From the NCBI GenBank assembly GCA_024114885.1, contig CP099418.1, forward strand, positions 1,798,001 to 1,862,000: a stretch of 64,000 nt of DNA, given 5' to 3'. Each line of letters begins with the position of its first letter. Position 1 is the stretch's first letter. The stretch is from Septoria linicola. Taxonomy: Eukaryota > Ascomycota > Dothideomycetes > Mycosphaerellales > Mycosphaerellaceae. The notes under the pieces were generated by a model, which was given only the letters and a program-made list of their open reading frames with translations, made no database searches and was not told where the DNA came from. This document shows positions 13,301-21,435 of the stretch, one piece after another. Both the position numbers and the translations under genes were made by a program.

Positions 13301-13921
13301 GAAGCCCGAAGGATCCGCCGCGAGGAACGACGACTCCGGCGCAGTGTCGATGTTGGTGGAGGTGCATCAGGTCGTGACAAGGAACGTCCTCGCACTTCGC
13401 GTCGACATTCCGAGTACCCGGATGATCGCAACGGTGAGCATACCTCTTCTCATGGTGCGATACCACCGGCGCTTGCTCACGCAATCAAGACCGGCGGCGA
13501 TAAAACATCATCGTGGGTTCACTCCGTCAACGATGACCCTCCTCCGCCTCCTCCAATCGAGGGCACAATCATCGACGCTCCGGTCCACTTTGCTGCCGAC
13601 GATCTGCCAGATCCACTCGACGAAAACGAGACGACGGCCAGAGAATTCCGCCATCGTCGAGAAAGGCGGCGAGAACGTGACGATGGATATGGCTATGGCC
13701 AAGACGAGGATGCCGAGCGTCATCGCCGACGTCCAGAGCGAAGCGAAGGTGTGAAGAGCAGTAGTGGAGAAGGCTCTTCTGGCAGAAGGAGAAGCTACGC
13801 TCCGACTTACGGCGATATGTATGGAGGTGGAGGTGCGCGAGCGTTCGAGGGCCGACCATCGATGCCGCAAAGAAGTGATAGCAAGCGTGGCAGTTGGTTC
13901 AAGAAAATCGCGGGACTGTGA
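7334..13921 (+). CDS. 2007-residue low-complexity repeat protein (WGSF/GKKxKKK/EPEP modules)
   Basis: Seven exons: 7334-8035, 8092-8188, 8240-8401, 8457-8588, 8644-8807, 9096-10407, 10467-13921. All joins keep one frame. Residues 1-150 are a unique, probably folded head (LIIDRSAEKHG, RALVGFWENVTEG, DLWRPFKTAAEQVG, PPDYSATD). Next comes Lys/Ala- and Gly/Asp-rich sequence, then about 1000 residues of an imperfect module: an acidic DDPWGSF-type tryptophan motif, a GKKxKKKxK basic block, then a run of EP or VIEPEP. Later copies read WGFWGA followed by KKS. The C-terminal 550 residues carry RRER/REER arrays that should form charged helices, a PPPPPIEGTIIDAPVHFAADDLPDPLD-like proline and acidic segment, and the end KRGSWFKKIAGL. 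No transmembrane segment or signal peptide is seen. Similar giant disordered fungal proteins act as tethers or scaffolds, but I cannot assign this one. The start is the ATG at 7334; a TTG at 7322 is in frame. Confidence 0.85.
8808..9095 (+). other. Outsize intron (288 bp) of the repeat protein
   Basis: Donor GTACGT follows the AAG codon ending at 8807; the acceptor TCGCAG ends at 9095 and restores the frame at AACGAG. The five other introns of this gene are 51-59 bp, so this one is about five times longer. Its interior is GC-rich, with many CG dinucleotides and a GCATGCATGC stretch near 8904, unlike the pyrimidine-rich short introns. Confidence 0.7.
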
Positions 13922-14408
13922 TAGCCATGAGATGGAATTTGAAGGCATATGGCGCGGCGTTCTGGATAGCTTTGATTTTGCATATTTCGGAAAGATACCC
14001 TTCTGCATTTGTAAGCTGTTGCAAAGCATGGACTGGGGCCTGCAGCATAGCTCCTCGAGAGACGATGAAATGATCAATGTAAATTCTTGCCTCATTATTG
14101 CTGACTGGCGTCTGTATACCATGTGTCTGAGTTGACGATTGTTGCTGATGAATGACGCGTCTTGAGACTCGACAATTCAACGCCTAGACTGCCGCGAATC
14201 ACGCTGTACATATAGACTGTACCCTTCCCTTGGCTCTCGTCGAACAATTGCTACTCCGCGGTGCTGCTGTTGTGATCAGAAGTGGCGGGGCCAAGTTCAG
14301 GCTACTTGCCATGATAGTTGCGGTTCCTGAGGCTCGGAGCATGTAGCAATGGTTGATGGCGTCAATGATGTACATGGTCGGCTATTGGTTCTAGATAAGC
14401 CGCAGCGT
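13922..14408. other. Convergent 3' flank
   Basis: About 490 bp between the stop of the repeat protein and the stop of the minus-strand MFS gene, so it should contain both 3' UTRs. Nothing else was seen. Confidence 0.5.
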
Positions 14409-16217
14409 TCAGGAGCCAGAAACCTTGGGTTTGCTTTGGTAAATCACAGCAGACCCAGCTCTGACCAGGACGATCGCCGCCAGCAATATCCCATTGAAAA
14501 TAGCCATGAGGAAGAACGGGGCACCTGTGTGCCATGAGTCGAACAACGCACCTCCAGCTTTGGTCAGGATCAATATGCCCGCACCACCGGCGAAGCTGTA
14601 CATGCCTGCAATGCTACCGGAGAGACGTGATCGATCAAGCTGCGGCATGATGCGATCTTGCGACAGGCTCTCAAGCAAGGGAGCACCCTCTTCGTGGTCT
14701 TGACGTTCGCGTTGTGTTGAAGAGGTCGTCCGGGCCCGGTGAGCAGTGGATGTGGAAGTCTGACCGCTGCCACGACCGAGCAGAGCAAGCGAACACACAA
14801 TGGCCCCAATCTGGCTGATTCCTGTCAAAATGACTGAGAGGAAGGCCCACTGCCCTCCGTCACCATGGAACGCATCTGGGTTCTTGAGCAATCCGAAGCT
14901 CACATATCCGAGGATTCCAATAACGGACGCCGCGAGCAGTGGCCACTCCGAGTTAGTTGTGGCAGCGCGTCCACCGAGCCAACCGAAGATTGGGGCACAT
15001 AGAAGTGCAGCCAATTCGCCAATCCCAGTGAGCGCAGCCGCTAACTTGTACGCACGCTCGCAGTTTTGTTTGATATCAGTCAGGTTGTCTGGATTGGATG
15101 TACACAGACCACTGCGGACGAAATAGGCGTTCACGAAAAGCGGTATGAAGAGGCTGATTGCTACAGAGGATGCCCTGGCAACAAAGCCTCCCAAGTAACC
15201 AAGGCCAATAGCCGAGTCTGTGAAGCCAAGCTTCAGGGCTTGTTTTGCCAGCACGAAATATGATGGCGCAGGCGATAGGATGATGTGTGGACGGCCATCT
15301 GGGCCCACCGTAGTGGCTTCGTCGTAGGGCGGCCTAAATAAAGCTTTGATGGTCTTCTTCTCTTCCCCTGGTAGATTGCGTAGACCGAAGAATATGGCGA
15401 CGGCGACCGCCAAAGCTACGAACGCGACTACGTAGAAGCTGGCTTGCACACTCTCAGCCCGATCAAGACCGCTGTTTTGAAAGTGGACAGGAAGTGGCAA
15501 GAAGATGGCAAGTGCCACGAGTGCTCCTGCGCCGGTGAAGAAGCCGACCAGACCTGCAAGCTGGGAAGTGTGTGCAGTCCGACCGTTGCTATCTATGTTC
15601 TCGGAATCCTCAGATGCGTTCTTAATTGGACCTCTGCCCCGTGAACCACTTGAGGCAAAGCTTGCAGGTGTGATTGTCAGCTCGCTGTTGATGCTCGGAG
15701 ACGGCGCGTGGCTAGCACTGTTGGCTCGAATGATGTCCTCTTCCTGGGGTCTCGCGACATGACTAGTATGTGCCGCAGTCTCTTCGTCCTCTCCCGATTT
15801 CTGGGCCATGACCATGGAAGGCAAAACAGCGGTGACCATTGTACTGCATGCTGCTCCACCCAGGCTGAAGCACAATCTCCCTAACAACAGCTCCGGATAG
15901 ACATTAGTGCTCTGTACCAGACACGCCAGGGAGAATGCCACAATGCAGTACCCCGTGACGGCGACCGCTCGCACTCCAACACGGTCACTGATCAGTCCCC
16001 ATAACGGACACGCGATCAGGGCAAGCAGCTCGTCTGCGAAACCGAGCGTGCCAACCGCATCTCCCACGCGCTCTGTCTGTCCAATGACCTCGGTGACGAC
16101 AAACGAGATGCTGCTGTTGAGGAAGACGAGAAAGGAGATGCTGAACAAGGCGATGCCCAGCAGATACGTGGCGGCCTGCAGACGGGTTGCAGTGAGAGAC
16201 GAGAAGAGGCGTGGCAT
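14409..16217 (-). CDS. Major facilitator superfamily transporter, 602 residues
   Basis: Single exon from ATG 16217 to the stop at 14409. About twelve hydrophobic spans in two six-helix halves are visible. The loop after helix 2 reads WGLISDRVGVRAVAV, a good match to MFS motif A (G-x-x-x-D-R-x-G-x-R). Two long hydrophilic loops, near residues 140-215 and between the halves, are Ser/Asp rich and probably cytoplasmic and regulated. LGRLCFSLGGAACSTMVTAVLPSM fits helix 4-5 of the family. The C-terminal half has FVARASSVAISLFIPLFVN and ICSLALLGRG segments. Substrate is unknown; drug/proton antiport is only a family possibility. It diverges from the MGMT homologue across 378 bp. Confidence 0.9.
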   Translation of the reverse strand: MPRLFSSLTATRLQAATYLLGIALFSISFLVFLNSSISFVVTEVIGQTERVGDAVGTLGFADELLALIACPLWGLISDRVGVRAVAVTGYCIVAFSLACLVQSTNVYPELLLGRLCFSLGGAACSTMVTAVLPSMVMAQKSGEDEETAAHTSHVARPQEEDIIRANSASHAPSPSINSELTITPASFASSGSRGRGPIKNASEDSENIDSNGRTAHTSQLAGLVGFFTGAGALVALAIFLPLPVHFQNSGLDRAESVQASFYVVAFVALAVAVAIFFGLRNLPGEEKKTIKALFRPPYDEATTVGPDGRPHIILSPAPSYFVLAKQALKLGFTDSAIGLGYLGGFVARASSVAISLFIPLFVNAYFVRSGLCTSNPDNLTDIKQNCERAYKLAAALTGIGELAALLCAPIFGWLGGRAATTNSEWPLLAASVIGILGYVSFGLLKNPDAFHGDGGQWAFLSVILTGISQIGAIVCSLALLGRGSGQTSTSTAHRARTTSSTQRERQDHEEGAPLLESLSQDRIMPQLDRSRLSGSIAGMYSFAGGAGILILTKAGGALFDSWHTGAPFFLMAIFNGILLAAIVLVRAGSAVIYQSKPKVSGS

Positions 16218-16595
16218 CTTCGTAATGGTGAATGTGTGGCGTTGTGGAGATATCGCCGGCGTCGGCTATGCTATGTGCTTCCTCCCATTTGGGAAGCTCC
16301 ACGAAGAACTTCGAAGTAATAGTCGTGTTGTGCTTTCCTTGATGTTCAGTGGAAGAGGCAGCAGTGATCAGCATGTCTTCGAGAGAGCTCGTGCAGGCGC
16401 GTCATCACCCGCCGCCCCGCAAATGGCACGTCCCTTCTCACCTTGCTCTCGATGTGCCCTATGAAGGACACTTCCCATCGCCCTCAGCACAACAGAGGCG
16501 CTATGAGTCAATCAAAGCATGAGCTGAGTACATATAGCATAGGCGCTCGATGTCCTGACCGCTGCTCGACATAATCAGCAGTCTTACCAATCAAG
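16218..16595. promoter_or_regulatory. Divergent promoter, MFS transporter and MGMT homologue
   Basis: A 378-bp gap between two outward-facing ATGs. TACATATAGCATAG at 16530-16543 is a possible TATA element for the plus-strand gene, about 55 bp before its ATG. Confidence 0.35.
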
Positions 16596-17128
16596 ATGGA
16601 GCCCAATGTTACAGCATATCAGGAGAAAGTGTACGCGCTGCTTCGACAAATTCCATCTGGCAGAGTGTCTACGTATGCTGCTCTGTCAAAAGCTCTCGAC
16701 TCTAGTCCTCGCGCAGTAGGCGGAGCGCTGCGCAGAAATCCATTTGCTCCTGAGGTGAGTCCAGCGACCGCACACCGTGGTAGCATGCTCGCGGCTGATC
16801 AAGTAAGGTTCCTTGTCATCGGGTAATTAGTGCCAATGGAGTATGTTGATCAGAGCCGCCGACTTGATACTGAGAAGTTGATCTGGTTCACAGCATGTGG
16901 GTGGCTTTCTAGGAGAGTGGCAGAAGTGAGGCGTCCTTCCACTGACTGGCGAAGAAGCTAGCCATACCCTTGGTCAGTTCACGGTGGTCTCGCTGACAAG
17001 ATGATAGAGCACCCAGCGGGATTAATCAGGCGAAGAAGCTGAATCTGCTCAAGCAGGAAGGGGTCAACTTCAACGAGATGGGTATGTTGATTGAGCGCGA
17101 GAATCTCTGGGCCGAGTTTGTGGCTTGA
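16596..17128 (+). CDS. O6-methylguanine-DNA methyltransferase-like protein (compact, PCHR active site)
   Basis: Four exons, 16596-16754, 16808-16840, 16894-16925 and 17008-17128, encode 114 residues. Introns start GTGAGT, GTATGT and GTGAGG and end AAG, CAG and TAG. The product has the winged-helix DNA-binding half of the family: YQEKVYALLRQIPSGRVSTY, the AVGGALRRNPFAP arginine-finger region, then VPCHRVI with the alkyl-accepting cysteine, then GGFLGEW and APSGINQAKKLNLL. The 33-bp second exon carries only the active site. Yeast MGT1 is 188 residues with an N-terminal domain missing here; the length is closer to alkyltransferase-like (ATL) proteins, but those have Trp in place of Cys. Likely role: direct repair of alkylated guanine in the nucleus. 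The AAG acceptor before exon 2 is less common but is the only one placing PCHR in frame. Confidence 0.85.
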
Positions 17129-17474
17129 CGAGCTTCGTGTCGGTTAAGAAATAGCATCAACGGCGCTCCAAAATCAACGCAACACAACCAGTATTGCAGT
17201 GGCTATCTTCTTCTCCAGCTGGGCATGTGCGATAGCCGATGCGGACGCGGGCCGCACACGGACCCAGAGATCACTAACTAGTTGCTTCTGTCGCGACTTT
17301 GAAACTTGCTGTCCACTTCTTCATGAGCAATCATCACAACGAGGCGGCACACCCTCCAACCTCTCACTCTGCTTCGGCACGGTGAACAACGATTCAGTCT
17401 CTACCTCTGCCGGCAACCGTGAGTAGAAGCTATACCGATCTCACTCAAGTGGTCCAAACGAGGTTGCCTGCTGC

Positions 17475-17598
17475 GGCAAGTGACCACCTTCTTTCGTTGG
17501 GAGCTCTACCACGGTATCTCGTTCGCTTGATCACCGGTATTACTGCCAAGGCAAGTGACCATCCTCTTTCGTTCGGAGCTCTACCACGGTATCTCGTT
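17475..17598. repeat. Two-copy tandem repeat, about 49 bp at 75-bp spacing
   Basis: GCAAGTGACCA...CTTTCGTT, then GGAGCTCTACCACGGTATCT and CGTTC, occurs at about 17475-17524 and again at 17550-17598 with only a few differences. Shorter degenerate copies of CTCTGCTACGGTAAG follow up to about 17690. Confidence 0.7.
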
Positions 17599-17902
17599 CA
17601 CCTCTCTTGGCACCTCTGCTACGGTAAGTGTAACTGCCTCTGCCACGGTAAGCATTATTTTCGGCCACCTCTGCTACGATATGTGGTCAACGATGAACTT
17701 GTTTCTCTACCTCTGCTCCGCATGTAGGAAGACAAGGACCCTCACCCTCTGCTCTGCAAGGTTCAACGGTGATCACTGTTCTACAAGTCATTCTGAACAG
17801 TCATTAGTCACTGTCGACGGCTACGGTCATTGACCAAACGGTGAAGACTCTTCAGTCTTCAGTCCACTCATCGACGGCTTCTGTCATTGATCACCAGACG
17901 CC

Positions 17903-17969
17903 CCCTTCTATGTCCTCAGGACCGCTGGTCGGGATCCATGGCGTCCCCTTCTACGTCCTCAGGACCTCT
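17903..17969. repeat. Short direct repeat CCCCTTCTAYGTCCTCAGGA
   Basis: The 20-base word occurs twice about 39 bp apart (near 17905 and 17945), differing by one transition. A related pair of TCGACGGCT...GTCATTGA words lies just before it (17814-17890), so the whole 17.4-18.0 kb stretch looks locally duplicated. Confidence 0.6.
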
Positions 17970-19627
17970 AGCTGGGCATCAGTCTCTTGACGCTCCTCGT
18001 GTCAAAGTCGTGGAGCCTTCTGAATCTGCTCTGAATTGGAAAAGTTTGTCGGCAAATCACTTCCGCAACACATGTTGGTTGCCAAGGACGCTGCAAATTG
18101 CTATCCAGACAGTGAGCGCGGCACTGTTCGGAGTGTTTGGATGGCTTCGCTTTCTGCTTCAGGTTCCATAGTCAAGCGGCGAGATCAGCAGTATCAGCGA
18201 GTGCGAGTTTGCTCAGAACACCTCAAAGAGTTCTGTGGACTTGTGGTTGGGCACAAACTTGACTGCGTATTTCTGCTCAAAGCGTGATGACAGTGGCATC
18301 GGCATTCAAAGGTCACCTCTCCAGGGTGGTTGGCTGGTCGTACGCGTGGTGGTAGCTTAGGCATGGAGGTGGTTTAGATATGTATGCAGGCTGGCCGGTC
18401 TCCTGGGTCGACCACTCAATGTCTCAGTGTGTTAAGCATCAGGCTCTGAACTTTGTGCTTCCTATTCCCGTACAGCGCAGGAAGTCGAGATTGATACCAG
18501 ATCGTGGCCGGCAAAAATGTGCCAAGATAACGCTCTCAGACTTGCATTGTGACTGCGGGCCTGGCTAGCTGCCACATTCGAACGCGATGAAGGACACAAC
18601 ACGACAGCGTCAACATAACACAGTCCGCGAAACGAGTGTGGGGAACCAGACCTATTCTTCTGAATAGATGTCAATACTTCAAGGCCTTTTCACGATTTCG
18701 AAAGACTGCCCATTCGACAGTACCTCAAGCACTTTCTGATGTTGAACGCGTGCATGCATACCACAAGATCATCAATACATCCTCTTGCTCGGGTCCAATC
18801 TTATCGACTCTAGTTTGCAGTGTCCATGACCGGCTGAACCGTTGGCAATCCTTTTGGTTTTAACTTCTTCGAGCTCGCAATACACGACAACTATATTCTC
18901 GAGGGCATGTCCTCAAGTGATGCTTGCGACTTCCTAGAGAGTTGCGGTGGTACCAATACAGCGGATCGCCATATCGTGCGTTCCAGGCGCGAATTTCAAA
19001 GGCGGAAGAGCTCAGATCGCAAATTCTGACAGAGCATGCACCGCACCGGAGAACATCAGTTATACCAGTATTCCCAGTGTTCTGATTCCAGATCTCCTTC
19101 ACAGCTTCTGTGATGTGCAGAGACGACGAGGTTTTCCGAGAGACTACGGTCTGCAATATCTCCTGGCTCCGTCTCGTGAGCGAGGAGTCTGTCCAGAGTT
19201 CCAGACCTGCTGGCGGGTGAAAAGCGGGGCTTCCCGCCAAGATCCAGAAGGAATTCTGACCAAGGTTTCCATTCCCCAAGATGGACACTGGACTGCTAGC
19301 ATGGCAATACAGGGTGCCTCACCGCATGGTGGTGGGTACAGCTAGTCAACATGCTGAGCATTTGCAAGTATGAGCGCGAACATCGGGCTTGTATCGGATG
19401 GTCGATTAAACTCACACACCTTCTCTCCTCTCTCTTGGACAAATTGTGAACGACTACACTGGACTGGACGTTCTGCTACACCTCAGGCTCTTTCCTCAGA
19501 CAGGTGAGAAAGCATGACACACATAGTCGTTGCTCCCGGTTCCAAGAGTGGGGCTGGGCCAAGCTTCGAAGTAGCTTGCTCACTGCACACACATATATAC
19601 GGATACAAATTCCCCGACTACACAGTC

Positions 19628-19700
19628 GGTTTCGTAGTCTAGCGGTTATGACGTTCCCTTTACACGGGAAAGGTCCTGGGTTCAATCCCCGGCGAGACCC
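19628..19700 (+). tRNA. tRNA-Val (anticodon UAC)
   Basis: A full cloverleaf can be drawn. The acceptor stem GGTTTCG pairs with CGAGACC with one G-T wobble. The D arm is within TAGTCTAGCGGTTATGAC. The anticodon stem TTCCC/GGGAA encloses loop TTTACAC, giving anticodon TAC at the usual place after T33. The T arm is CTGGG-TTCAATC-CCCGG. A-box (TAGTCTAGCGG) and B-box (GGTTCAATCC) promoters are intact. No intron is present. The discriminator base reads C, which is unusual for valine tRNA (normally A), so a tRNA-derived repeat is a minor alternative. No T-run of four or more follows until 19754, so the primary transcript would carry a long trailer. Confidence 0.88.
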
Positions 19701-19706
19701 AAATCT

Positions 19707-19761
19707 CGATGGGCACAACCCATCGCCCGATGACGTCATGACGTCATCGGTGATTTTTTTT
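19707..19761 (+). terminator. Structured tRNA trailer: hairpin, palindrome, then T8
   Basis: Directly after the tRNA come a 7-bp perfect hairpin (CGATGGG at 19707-19713 with CCCATCG at 19719-19725), a 24-bp perfect palindrome (19727-19750, core GATGACGTCATGACGTCATC) and a run of eight T at 19754-19761. The T-run is the first possible RNA polymerase III terminator, 53 nt beyond the tRNA. The palindrome also holds two overlapping-frame TGACGTCA (CRE/ATF-type) sites. Confidence 0.55.
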
Positions 19762-21152
19762 AGCAAAATTCGCAAGTGAATTTCGCTCTTCACATGCGCC
19801 ACGGCATGCCTCTGTCACGCGCTGACCGGCGTGCCCTCACGAGCGCCAGGCGGCAGCGCTATAACCCTATCAAGTTACTAGCTACCCTAAATACTCCTTC
19901 TAGTCTAGAAAAACGACTGAGCAGCCTGTCGCGCTCCTCTACTAAGGCCACCTGTCAAGTCTGGCGAGCGGCGAGACAATCGTCCGACGCCCTACTTAAG
20001 TATTACTATTACTATTAGTATCCTCTCTAGGATTGTCCTAGCTATATAACTACTCTAGCTCTAGTACTTAGGTACGAATATTTACCTTGTCTACTAGTAC
20101 TCCTCGCGTATCTATTATATTATAATATATAGTAGCTAGGCGTAAGTCTAGTATCTAGGTAGCGAGGTCGTCTAGATCGATATAGTATCTTACTACTTAG
20201 CCGTTCTCTACTAGTAGTAGGTTTAGTAGCCTCTATATAATAGTCGTATAGCTATCCTTAACTTCTAGTATAAATATATTACCTAGAGCGTCGCTTTCTT
20301 TATCTACGACGTTACTTATATCTCTAAGAGAGATTAATAGTATTATATCTAGCGTAATAAGTAGTAATATAGGACCTATACCTTCTATACTAACTATAGT
20401 CTACGTCTTAGTATAGACTTTAATATTAAAAGAATACTAGATAATACTATTATTAGTAGATACTACTACTACTAGAAGGACTAATATATCTAGGCTAGAA
20501 TACTATTAGTATAGTACCTTAGTATATAGTAGGAGAGTCGTACTCGTTCTAATAATAATATAAGAAGATACTACTTATATATATTTAATACTATAGTATC
20601 GTATCTCGTAACTTACTAGCTTCTTCTAGAATAAACTTATAATAGATAACGAATACTATTAGTATAGCTTTAAGTAATAATATATACCTTATCTTTATCT
20701 ATATAATCTCTAGCTCGAAATACGCCTATACTATAGTAGAGAGAGCGATAATAGTATCGATAGCGAGTATTATAGTATTACTACCTATACTATAGAAGAA
20801 CGCTTAAGCGATAAACTAGTTTCTAATTACGAGATTTAAGAGACTAAAGTTATTCTCTACTAATAGTATAAATATTTTATAGCTAGGTCGATATTTCTCT
20901 AAGATTTCTATTATTAATCGAGCCTAGCCTATAGTTATAATATACTAACTAGTAACGAGAGTATAAGAGCTAGGTAAGGTTAAAAGATAGACCTACCTTA
21001 GGCTCGTAGGCTTAGCGTATAGTATAATTATAGTATATATATATATCTAAAAGAAGATAAGAATTAGTCTTATAATATTCTAATAGTCTTATTAGGAAAG
21101 CGCTCTATATATTACTATATACTTCTTTTATAATTCTAATTCTTCTTCTTTC
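19762..21152 (+). mobile_element. Left part of older RIP-mutated element (host of the copia insertion)
   Basis: Sequence composition changes from normal (to about 19870) to very AT-rich with almost no CA or TG dinucleotides by about 20030. This is the signature of RIP in a repeat. Near-perfect inverted arms GCAAAATTC/GAATTTCGC lie at 19764-19785. The first 250 bp keep an open frame (SRADRRALTSARRQRY...) that ends in the TACTAT-type microsatellite at 20002-20017. No coding motif survives further on. With the right part at 27280-27815 it forms one element split by the copia insertion. Its left boundary is not defined; it could start at the palindrome next to the tRNA. Confidence 0.55.
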
Positions 21153-21157
21153 GAGAA
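21153..21157 (+). repeat. Target-site duplication GAGAA (left copy)
   Basis: GAGAA directly precedes the left LTR and is repeated at 27275-27279 after the right LTR. Five bp is the usual copia duplication length. Confidence 0.85.
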
Positions 21158-21435
21158 TATTAAGAATATATCCTAGATAGTTAGTCTAGATATAGACTTC
21201 TAAGTATAGTTCTAGATACCTAAGGCATCTACCTAAGGCTTAGTAAGAGGTATATCTTGCTTCTCTCTCTTCTCTTCTTAGATAACTAACTTAATTAACT
21301 TTGTATTTAGTTCCTAGTATATTACTACTATACTGTATATATAAGTTAGTTTAAGATTGATCCCCTATTCTTCTTTACTACGCTATACCCTCCTTAATAT
21401 TATATAGTATCTATAAACGCCCTCTACTTTTAATA
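21158..21435 (+). repeat. Left (5') LTR of the copia element
   Basis: 278 bp, starting TATTAAGAATATATCC and ending TTTTAATA. The canonical TG start has become TA. GGTTATAAGCCCGGG follows at 21436, the position of the primer-binding site. Confidence 0.9.

Larger units (their letters stand above)
17129..19627. other. Gene-poor region before the tRNA
   Basis: About 2.5 kb with several open frames of 60-140 codons on both strands (for example 18860-19288 minus and 18947-19345 plus). None shows a family motif, clear signal peptide or splice partners. Short direct repeats lie at 17470-17960 (separate entries). It may contain degenerate gene or transposon remnants; I cannot support a gene. Confidence 0.4.

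Noticed and set aside
18860..19345. Two overlapping frames of 130-142 codons on opposite strands
   Set aside because: No motif, no splice context and no codon-use signal to choose either; left as gene-poor DNA.
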